Assembly (NCBI GenBank): GCA_947307225.1
Contig: CAMZIL010000005.1
Span: 1 to 64,000 of the forward strand
Direction: 5' to 3'
DNA: 64,000 nucleotides
DNA from: an uncultured Candidatus Saccharibacteria bacterium
Lineage (GTDB): Bacteria > Patescibacteriota > Saccharimonadia > Saccharimonadales > Saccharimonadaceae
The position numbers were made by a program, and so were the translations under genes. Below are positions 51,487-59,376 of this stretch, one piece after another. Each line of letters starts with the position of its first letter. Position 1 is the stretch's first letter. Under the pieces are notes generated by a model. That model saw nothing but the letters and a program-made list of their open reading frames with translations, did no database searches and was not told the origin of the DNA.

Positions 51487-52728
51487 ATGAAACTTAGTCA
51501 AACATTTGCGAAAACTACCAAGACTGCTCCTGCCGATGAGATGAGCGAGAGCGCAAAACTTTTGATTCGCGCTGGTTATATCTACAAAGAGATGGCCGGT
51601 GTCTATGATTACTTACCGCTTGGTATGCGTACGCTTGATAACATTATGCAGGTTATCCGCGAGGAAATGGACGCTATTGGCGGCCAGGAACTAAAGATGA
51701 CCGCACTGCAGCCGCGCGACGCCTGGGAGGCTAGTGGCCGCTGGAGCGATGATGTTATGGATGTTTGGTTTAAGACGAAGCTAAATGCTGGCGGCGAACT
51801 CGGCCTTGGCTGTACACACGAAGAGCCGCTTACTCGCCTAATGAAGTCGTATATTTCTAGCTATAAGGATTTGCCGGTTTATGCATATCAGTTCCAGACG
51901 AAGTTCCGCAATGAGCTTCGCGCAAAGTCTGGCATTATGCGTACGCGCGAATTCATGATGAAGGACCTTTATAGCTTTAGCAAAAACCGCGAAGAGCACG
52001 AAGCGTTCTATGAAAAGTGCGCGGAAAGCTACAAAAAGATCTTTAACCGTCTCGGTATTGGCAATGATACCTTCCGTACTTTCGCAAGTGGTGGTGCGTT
52101 TAGTAAGTATTCTGACGAATTTCAGACTCTCTGTGAGGTCGGCGAGGATATTATCTATCTCGATCGCGAAAAAGGTATCGCCGTTAACGAAGAAGTATAT
52201 AACGATGAGGTCCTCGCAGATCTCGGTCTAGACAAGTCGAAGCTCGAGCAGTGTAAAGCAGCTGAAGTTGGCAATATCTTTACTCTTGGTTATCGCTTTA
52301 CGGACGCACTTGACCTCTGCTATAACGACGAAAATGGTCAGCGTCAGAAAGTCTTCATGGGCAGCTATGGCATTGGGCCAAGCCGCGTCATGGGCGTTAT
52401 CGCCGAGAAGCTCAGCGATGATAAAGGTCTCGTCTGGCCAGAAGAAATTGCACCGTACAAGTATTACGTCGTTGCAATTGGCGATAAGGCAGCCGAAATC
52501 GCAGAAGACCTACATAATAAAGCACCTGAACAGATTATTCTCGATGATAGAAAAAATGCGCGCAATGGCGAAAAGTTTGCGGATGCAGATTTACTCGGCA
52601 TTCCATACCGCATCGTCATTAGCGACAAGACTTTAGCAGAAGATAAAGTCGAAATCAAAAAGCGCACCGAATCAGAAACAAAACTCTTGCCTTTGTCAGA
52701 TTTTATTGCTAAACTAGTGCAGAAGTAA
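51487..52728 (+). CDS. proS: Prolyl-tRNA synthetase (short form without editing insertion)
   Basis: RAGYIYKEMAGVYDYLPLGMRTLDNI, GCTHEEPLTRLM, GIGPSRVMGVIAE; only 413 aa. Confidence 0.93.
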   Translation: MKLSQTFAKTTKTAPADEMSESAKLLIRAGYIYKEMAGVYDYLPLGMRTLDNIMQVIREEMDAIGGQELKMTALQPRDAWEASGRWSDDVMDVWFKTKLNAGGELGLGCTHEEPLTRLMKSYISSYKDLPVYAYQFQTKFRNELRAKSGIMRTREFMMKDLYSFSKNREEHEAFYEKCAESYKKIFNRLGIGNDTFRTFASGGAFSKYSDEFQTLCEVGEDIIYLDREKGIAVNEEVYNDEVLADLGLDKSKLEQCKAAEVGNIFTLGYRFTDALDLCYNDENGQRQKVFMGSYGIGPSRVMGVIAEKLSDDKGLVWPEEIAPYKYYVVAIGDKAAEIAEDLHNKAPEQIILDDRKNARNGEKFADADLLGIPYRIVISDKTLAEDKVEIKKRTESETKLLPLSDFIAKLVQK

Positions 52729-52772
52729 CAGTAAATTTTCCTAAATTTCTGGGGTACAGGGAGGATATTTTT

Positions 52773-53219
52773 ATGGCAAAGACAGTTGATATTACCGCTG
52801 CCGGTCGCGCAGAACTAGAGAAAGAGCTCGAAGAACTTAAAGCTCGTCGTCCTGAGATTGCAGAGAAAATCGCAACCGCTCGCTCATACGGCGATCTTAG
52901 CGAAAACGAAGATTATTCTGCAGCTCGTGGTGAGCAAAAGGTCATTGAGGGCCGTATTCTTGAAATCGAAGATATCCTTCTACACGCAAAGATTATTAAA
53001 TCTGCAAAAAGGGAAAAGGTTGCTATGGGTTCGACCGTCACGCTCGAATCTGATGGCAAAAAGAACACTTATACGCTCGTTGGCGCCGTTGAGGCTAACC
53101 CACTTGAGGGTAAGATCAGCAACGAATCGCCAATCGGTGTAGCAATTTTTGGGAAAAAAGTTGGTGAGGAAGTAAAGCTTCCAAACGGAAAGATTTTCAA
53201 AGTTTCCGAGATTAACTAA
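52773..53219 (+). CDS. greA: Transcription elongation factor GreA
   Basis: ARSYGDLSENEDYSAARGEQKVIEGRI; SPIGVAIFGKKVGEEV. Confidence 0.96.
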   Translation: MAKTVDITAAGRAELEKELEELKARRPEIAEKIATARSYGDLSENEDYSAARGEQKVIEGRILEIEDILLHAKIIKSAKREKVAMGSTVTLESDGKKNTYTLVGAVEANPLEGKISNESPIGVAIFGKKVGEEVKLPNGKIFKVSEIN

Positions 53220-53311
53220 AGCAACTCATCAAAGTTTAATTAACAGAGATACGCTAACATAAAAATTAGCGTATTTTTGTGCAATAATAAAAAATAAGAG
53301 AGGTGGATTTT

Positions 53312-55108
53312 ATGACAAAAACATCCAAAAAGGAGCGCAAATCGGCCTTTCGTCGGACGCTCCATTACTACGGAATTGTATTTAAAAAATACAAATTCTA
53401 CACCCTTGGCTCGATCCTGGCCACGCCTTTGGTAGTGCTAGTACGCGCCACGCTCATTCCGCTCATTTTTGCAAACATGATTGACCAGATTGCGGCGGGA
53501 ATTCCAAACGACCAAATCATTCCAGTCCTATTGCCACAAGGCATCGCCTTGCTCGCATGTCACATTATTGGCTCCTGCATTCTCGGTTGGCTCCGCGTTT
53601 ACTGGGTTTGGAATATGGAACTCAAGGCTATGTATGACCTTGCAACGATGTGTTTCGACACAGTCTGCACGCAGTCGATGCAGTTCCACTCTGATCGCTT
53701 TTCCGGGTCACTCGTTTCGCAGACAAACAAATTCATCGGCGCCTTTGAACGTTTCTTTGACGTCGTGATCTTTGACATTCTGTATCTTGTCTCGTTGCTT
53801 GTGTCGATGATGGCCGTGCTTATTCCGCGCGCGCCATGGTTTGCATTGGGCTTGATTGTGTTCATTATCCTCTATGTCCTATGCTCGGCACTTTGCTTCA
53901 AAAAGATTGCGCACCTTAGCCGCGAATGGGCCGAAGCAGAGAACAAACAGACCGGTCAGCTCGCTGACTCAGTCTCGAACATTCTCTCGGTCAAATCGTA
54001 TGGTCGCGAAGCGCACGAACGCCATCGCTACGCCAACTTTAACCGTGCTAGCATGAACGCGGGCTTTGCGCAGATGCGTGCCACGATGAAACGCGACATG
54101 GGCTTCAACTTGGTCAACATCGGCATTATTGCAATTATCGTTGTATTTATGATGGCCGGTCAGCCAATCTTTGGTCTTTCGGTCGCAACTCTCATCATTA
54201 TCGTGAACTACTCCATGACGATTATGGGCGAGCTCTGGGATGTTAATAACATCTTCAAGAACATTAACCGCGTCTTTGGTGATGCTTACGAAATGACGAT
54301 GATTCTCGACACGGAAAAGGCCGTTGTTGATGTGCCTGGCGCCAAAGAGTTGGTCACTAAAAAAGGCGAACTCGAATTCGACAACATTCGTTTCCAGCAT
54401 CATGATGCAAAAGAAGCAATTTTCAATGATTTTAATCTCGATATCAAACCGGGCGAACGCGTCGGCCTAGTCGGCGTCTCCGGTTCTGGCAAGACCACTC
54501 TGACCAAACTGTTACTTCGCTTTGCGGATGTCCAGGCTGGTGAAATCCGTATTGATGGTCAGAACATTGCCAAGGTCCAGCAGGTATCGCTACGCGAAAA
54601 CATTGCTTATGTGCCGCAGGAGACTGCACTATTCCATCGCACGATTGCTGAGAACATTGCATATGCACGCCCGGATGCTTCAATGGAGGAAATCCTCCGC
54701 GCATCCAAGCTTGCGAACGCGCACGAATTCATTAAAGATTTGCCAGACGGCTACGAAACGCTCGTCGGTGAGCGCGGCATTAAGCTTTCTGGTGGTCAGC
54801 GCCAGCGCATCGCAATTGCGCGCGCAATCTTGAAAGACGCGCCAATTCTTGTGCTCGATGAGGCAACTTCCGCGCTCGACTCTGAGTCCGAGGCGCTCAT
54901 TCAGGACGCTCTCGTAAAGCTCATGAAGGGGCGCACGAGCATCGTGGTCGCACATCGCCTTTCGACGATTGCGAGCCTCGATCGTATTATTGTTCTTGAT
55001 GGCGGTAAGATCATCGAGCAGGGCACGCATTCCGAGCTCATTGCAAAGGGTGGTGCCTACAGCAAGTTATGGTCGCGCCAGTCTGGCGCCTTCCTCGACG
55101 GAGAGTAA
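53312..55108 (+). CDS. ABC transporter, fused permease/ATPase
   Basis: VGVSGSGKTTLTKLLLRF, LSGGQRQRIAIARAIL, six-TM N-terminal domain. Confidence 0.93.
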   Translation: MTKTSKKERKSAFRRTLHYYGIVFKKYKFYTLGSILATPLVVLVRATLIPLIFANMIDQIAAGIPNDQIIPVLLPQGIALLACHIIGSCILGWLRVYWVWNMELKAMYDLATMCFDTVCTQSMQFHSDRFSGSLVSQTNKFIGAFERFFDVVIFDILYLVSLLVSMMAVLIPRAPWFALGLIVFIILYVLCSALCFKKIAHLSREWAEAENKQTGQLADSVSNILSVKSYGREAHERHRYANFNRASMNAGFAQMRATMKRDMGFNLVNIGIIAIIVVFMMAGQPIFGLSVATLIIIVNYSMTIMGELWDVNNIFKNINRVFGDAYEMTMILDTEKAVVDVPGAKELVTKKGELEFDNIRFQHHDAKEAIFNDFNLDIKPGERVGLVGVSGSGKTTLTKLLLRFADVQAGEIRIDGQNIAKVQQVSLRENIAYVPQETALFHRTIAENIAYARPDASMEEILRASKLANAHEFIKDLPDGYETLVGERGIKLSGGQRQRIAIARAILKDAPILVLDEATSALDSESEALIQDALVKLMKGRTSIVVAHRLSTIASLDRIIVLDGGKIIEQGTHSELIAKGGAYSKLWSRQSGAFLDGE

Positions 55109-55130
55109 AAAAGATGGTAAAATATAGGTT

Positions 55131-56561
55131 ATGGCAACTCTAAAAGATTTTCGCGATGAAAGAATTCGCAAACTAAATGAATTAAAAGAAGCGGGCATTG
55201 ATCCGTATCCTGCGCACTCCAATCGCGACACCAAGATTGGTGACATTTTAGAGCACTATGATTCTTATGCCGACAAAGACGTTTGCGTAGCTGGCCGTAT
55301 TGCGAGTATTCGCAGTTTCGGCAAGCTCGCATTCGTCGTCGTCGAGGATGATTCTGGCAAGATTCAGATTTTCTTGAAAGATGACGCTGCGAAATTTACC
55401 AAGGAGCTAGATACTGGGGACTTCCTCGAGGCTTCTGGCAAAGTTGGGCAAACTAAAACTGGCGAAATATCGGTCTTCTGCGATATGCCGCGTATTTTAA
55501 CGAAGGCTTTGCGCCCACTTCCTGGCCGTGATGGTTTCACAAATAAGGAAGAGCGTCTACGCCGTCGTTACGTTGATATGGCGGTAAATCCTGAGGTACG
55601 CGAGCGCTTTGTGCGTCGCGCAAAATTTTGGACCGCAACTCGCCAGTTTTTAAATGATCACGGTTTCGTCGAAATCAATATTCCAGTTCTAGAAACGACG
55701 ACCGGTGGCGCCGATGCAAATCCATTTGTTACACATATGGATGCGCTCGACCAAGATTTCTATCTCCGCATTTCGCACGAGCTTCCACTAAAGCGTCTTA
55801 TTGGCGGTGGCTATGAGCGTGTTTATGATATTGGTCCACGTTTTCGCAACGAGGGCATGGATGAGGAGCATCTCCCAGAGCACATTGCGATGGAGTCTTA
55901 TGCTGCCTACCAAGATTATGAAGAGGGCATGGACCTCTACGAAGAAATGATTAAATATGTCTGCAAAGAGACTTGGGGTACGCTTCAGTTTGAGCATGAT
56001 GGCATGAAAGTCGATCTCGATTGCAAGTGGCCACGCATCAGCTATGCAGACATTCTCCGCGAAAAATTCAACGTCGATGTATTCAATCCAGATCTTGAGC
56101 AGGTTAAGGGCATTCTTCGTCAGAACGGCGTCAAGTATGACGATTCGATGGGCGCTGGTCGCTTGCTAGACTATCTCTGGAAGATTATTCGCAAAGAATC
56201 TGCTGGTCCATTCTGGCTAATTCATGAGCCAGTTGAGCTTTCGCCACTCGCAAAGAAGCATGAGGCAGATCCTCGCGTTACTGAGCGCTTCCACCCAGTT
56301 ATCTTCGGCACCGAGATGGGTAACGGTTATTCCGAGTTGAATGATCCACTTGATCAGCTCGAACGCTTTGAAAAACAGCAGGCTATGCGTGATGCTGGCG
56401 ACGCTGAGGCGCAGATGCTCGATATGGACTTTGTTGAAATGCTTGAATATGGCATGCCTCCAACTTGTGGTTGGGGTAACTCCGAGCGCAACTTCTGGCT
56501 CTTTGAGGGCGTTTCTGCTCGCGAGGGTGTACCATTTCCTCCAATGCGCCGTGATAACTAA
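55131..56561 (+). CDS. lysS: Lysyl-tRNA synthetase (class II)
   Basis: GIDPYPAHSNRDTKIGDIL, FRNEGMDEEHLPEHIAMESYAAYQDYEEGMDLYEEMI, GVPFPPMRRDN. Confidence 0.96.
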   Translation: MATLKDFRDERIRKLNELKEAGIDPYPAHSNRDTKIGDILEHYDSYADKDVCVAGRIASIRSFGKLAFVVVEDDSGKIQIFLKDDAAKFTKELDTGDFLEASGKVGQTKTGEISVFCDMPRILTKALRPLPGRDGFTNKEERLRRRYVDMAVNPEVRERFVRRAKFWTATRQFLNDHGFVEINIPVLETTTGGADANPFVTHMDALDQDFYLRISHELPLKRLIGGGYERVYDIGPRFRNEGMDEEHLPEHIAMESYAAYQDYEEGMDLYEEMIKYVCKETWGTLQFEHDGMKVDLDCKWPRISYADILREKFNVDVFNPDLEQVKGILRQNGVKYDDSMGAGRLLDYLWKIIRKESAGPFWLIHEPVELSPLAKKHEADPRVTERFHPVIFGTEMGNGYSELNDPLDQLERFEKQQAMRDAGDAEAQMLDMDFVEMLEYGMPPTCGWGNSERNFWLFEGVSAREGVPFPPMRRDN

Positions 56562-56576
56562 GACATATTTCTAGAA

Positions 56577-56613
56577 AAGTGCCAAAAATAAAATCCTTAT
56601 GCTTTGGCGCTTT
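56577..56613 (+). terminator. Rho-independent terminator of lysS
   Basis: AGTGCCAAA...TTTGGCGCTTTTTTG. Confidence 0.6.
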
Positions 56614-56637
56614 TTTGTTTTGCGCTAGACTGGGCGC

Positions 56638-57504
56638 ATGAGTTATATAAAGACAAATATCGACCATCCGTTTCTAAATATATTGGAGTGCTGTGGCGGA
56701 AATTCCGAGCTGAATCAGCCCGTCAAATGACTATGGTATCAGGGCAAGCTGCCAAACCCGAGGCCGCCCGTTGTGGCAATTGTTGGCGCGCGACGCTGCA
56801 CGAAATATGGTGAGGAAATCGCGTACCGCGCCGCGTATGAGTTGGCAAAACGTGGCGTCGTGATAGTTAGTGGTATGGCGTACGGCATTGACGCCTGCGC
56901 GCACCGTGGATGTCTCGATGCTGGCGGCGTCACGGTAGCGGTTTTAGGAACCGCGATCGACCATTTGTATCCGCGCAGTAACCTCGGCCTCGCAAAACGT
57001 ATTCGCGAAAAGGGTGCGATTATATCTGAATATGGCCCCGGATTCGAAACGAGAGCCTATAATTTTCAGGTTAGAAACCGCATCGTGTCCGGGTTGGCGG
57101 ATGCCGTGCTAATTGTCGAGGCGTCTAATAGCTCTGGCACACTTGGAACTTATGAAATGGCCATAAAACAGGGAAAGGACATCTTCGTGGTGCCGGCCGA
57201 TATTACGCGCCCCATGTCGGCCGGCACGAATCGAATGTTGCGCGAAGGCGCCAATCCGTATATCGACGAGACAGATATATTGGCGAGCCTTGGTATAAAA
57301 TTTGATAACAAGAAAGAGCGCGACTTGAGCGCACTGAGCGAGCTAGAGGTTCGAGTTTATGAAGCGATAAGGGGCGGGAATCAAGTGGCAGATGATATTG
57401 TGAGAAAACTAGACATTTCAGTAGTAGACTTCAATTGCGCAATCACAACGCTTGAGCTCGGAAAATATGTCGTGCCAGTAGGGCAGTCGTGGGCAGTTAC
57501 ATAA
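56638..57504 (+). CDS. dprA: DNA-processing protein DprA with in-frame UGA at 56728-56730 (possible pseudogene, internal start at 56773, or readthrough)
   Basis: MSYIKTNIDHPFLNILECCGGNSELNQPVK-UGA-LWYQGKLPNPRPPVVAIVGARRCTKYGEEIAYRAAYELAKRGVVIVSGMAYGIDACAHRG. Confidence 0.8.
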
Positions 57505-57528
57505 TGCTTATGCTATAATATGTGGTAT

Positions 57529-58440
57529 ATGGCAAACAAAGTAATGATTGTCGGTACTGGTAACGTCGGCATGAGCTATGGCTACGCACTCGTTCAACAG
57601 CGCACCGGCGTAAACGAATTAGTTTTAGTAGATATCAACACTGAAGATGCTGAGGGTGAGGCAATTGATTTGCGCGATTCGCTCGCCGTCGCGCCGAGCT
57701 ACCTAAAGATTTCCTCCGGTAGCTATGCAGATGCTACCGACTGCGATATTGTCGTCATTACGGCTGGCATTCCACAGAAGCCAGGTGAATCCCGCATGGA
57801 TCTGCTCAAGAAGAATGCGGCAATCTTCAAGGATATGGTTGGCCAGATCATGGCATCCGGCTTTGACGGTATTTTCCTCGTAGTCAGCAACCCTATGGAT
57901 GTCTTGACCTATCTTACTTGGCGTTATTCCGGTCTGCCACCAGAGAGAGTAATTGGCTCCGGCACGGTACTCGATTCTGCCCGTTTGCGCTTCCGCCTAT
58001 CTCAGCGCCTACATATTCATCCAAAGAACATTCATGCTTACCAGGTTGGCGAACACGGTGATACCGAGTTTGCACTTTGGAGCTGCGCAAATGCCGGCGG
58101 TCAGCCAATTATGGATTTGATTAGCAATGACGATCGTCTGGAAATTGAAGATTATGTCCGCAATGAGGCGTATACGATCATCGAAAAGAAGGGTGCGACT
58201 TATTATGGTATCGGTAGCTGTCTAGCTATGATTACCAACTGTATTTTGAATGATGAAAACCGCATCCTCTCGATTAGCAACTACGATGCATTGAGCGATA
58301 CTTACAATGGCTACCCAGCTGTGCTTGGCCGTAATGGTGTTGTGCGTCGCCTCGGTCTACAGATTTCTGCCGACGAGCAGATCCGCCTAAATGGTAGCAT
58401 CCGCGCGCTTCAGGCTGCAATCAAAGAAGTCTCTGAGTAG
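57529..58440 (+). CDS. ldh: L-lactate dehydrogenase
   Basis: VMIVGTGNVGMSYGYALVQ, VVSNPMDVLTYLTWRYSG, YQVGEHGDTEFALWS. Confidence 0.93.
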   Translation: MANKVMIVGTGNVGMSYGYALVQQRTGVNELVLVDINTEDAEGEAIDLRDSLAVAPSYLKISSGSYADATDCDIVVITAGIPQKPGESRMDLLKKNAAIFKDMVGQIMASGFDGIFLVVSNPMDVLTYLTWRYSGLPPERVIGSGTVLDSARLRFRLSQRLHIHPKNIHAYQVGEHGDTEFALWSCANAGGQPIMDLISNDDRLEIEDYVRNEAYTIIEKKGATYYGIGSCLAMITNCILNDENRILSISNYDALSDTYNGYPAVLGRNGVVRRLGLQISADEQIRLNGSIRALQAAIKEVSE

Positions 58441-58442
58441 TC

Positions 58443-58471
58443 TTGACTTTTTCGCATGAGTGTGCTATAAT
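58443..58471 (+). promoter_or_regulatory. Consensus promoter TTGACT-N17-TATAAT
   Basis: TTGACTTTTTCGCATGAGTGTGCTATAAT. Confidence 0.75.
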
Positions 58472-58494
58472 AAAAATATATACATTACTTCAAG

Positions 58495-58525
58495 AATGAC
58501 CACCTGGGATATGGTGGCCATTTTT
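58495..58525 (+). terminator. Promoter-proximal terminator hairpin
   Basis: AATGACCACC-TGGGATAT-GGTGGCCATTTTT. Confidence 0.7.
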
Positions 58526-58566
58526 GTGGTTTTGCAAAAACACTAAAAACATTGTAGAATATGGGC

Positions 58567-59340
58567 ATGGAATTATTTTTTATTATTGTTCTCTTGGCAA
58601 TTTTTGCTGAGACGAGCGTACTGACTGTACGCGAATTGACGCGTCGTCGCACCCCTGCAAAAAGTGCGCGCCGCAAGCTCTTTGTAGATACATCAACACT
58701 AATGGATGGCCGCATCCTCTCGGTCGCCAAAGCTGGTTTTCTAGGCGACGAGGTTTTGATTCCACGCTCGGTAATTCGTGAACTCCAGCTTCTGGCCGAC
58801 GGAAGCGACAGTGAAAAACGTGCACGCGCTCGTTTTGGCCTTGATGTTGTTAATGAACTCGAGCGTGTCGAGTTGGCGGATGTCGAGATCTTCCAGGATG
58901 AGGGTGAACGCGTAAAAGTCGATGAGAGACTTTTGTCGTTGGCAAAAGAATATCATGGCATTATTTTGACGAACGATTTTAACCTCGCGAAGGTTGCCGC
59001 AACCGAGCACATCGACGTCATTAATATCAACGAGTTAGCTCAGGGCTTGCGCAGCGAATATCTGCCGGGTGACAAGCTAAACGTCAAAATCATCTCTGCT
59101 GGTGCAAACCCGCATCAGGGCGTCGCCCACTTGCCGGATGGCACGATGGTTGTCGTGGATAATGCTGAGCGCTATGCTGGTAAAAATCAGACCGTAGAGA
59201 TCGAATTTGTCCGCTATTTGCAGACTGCTGCGGGCAAGATGATGTTCGCAAAACTAACGGACTTGAAGCCGCGCGAAAAAGCGCAAAAACCGAAAGGTCG
59301 CGGCCGACAAATTAAGAAACGCAGTATTGTAAAGAAATAA
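58567..59340 (+). CDS. PIN/TRAM domain membrane protein (YacL-like)
   Basis: KLFVDTSTLMDGRILSVAKAGFL, GIILTNDFNLAKVA, C-terminal TRAM-like region. Start at the second ATG, favoured by TTGCAA-N17-TAGAAT 6 nt upstream. Confidence 0.88.
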   Translation: MELFFIIVLLAIFAETSVLTVRELTRRRTPAKSARRKLFVDTSTLMDGRILSVAKAGFLGDEVLIPRSVIRELQLLADGSDSEKRARARFGLDVVNELERVELADVEIFQDEGERVKVDERLLSLAKEYHGIILTNDFNLAKVAATEHIDVININELAQGLRSEYLPGDKLNVKIISAGANPHQGVAHLPDGTMVVVDNAERYAGKNQTVEIEFVRYLQTAAGKMMFAKLTDLKPREKAQKPKGRGRQIKKRSIVKK

Positions 59341-59372
59341 AAAATACACCCTCCGAGCGAGGGTGTATTTAG
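59341..59372. terminator. Terminator between convergent genes
   Basis: AAATACACCCTCCGAGCGAGGGTGTATTT. Confidence 0.8.
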
Positions 59373-59376
59373 TTGG

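Noticed and set aside
56638-57504. Genome-wide UGA recoding (as in SR1/Gracilibacteria)
   Set aside because: UGA is used as the stop of fur, znuC and other genes, and most long ORFs contain no in-frame UGA.
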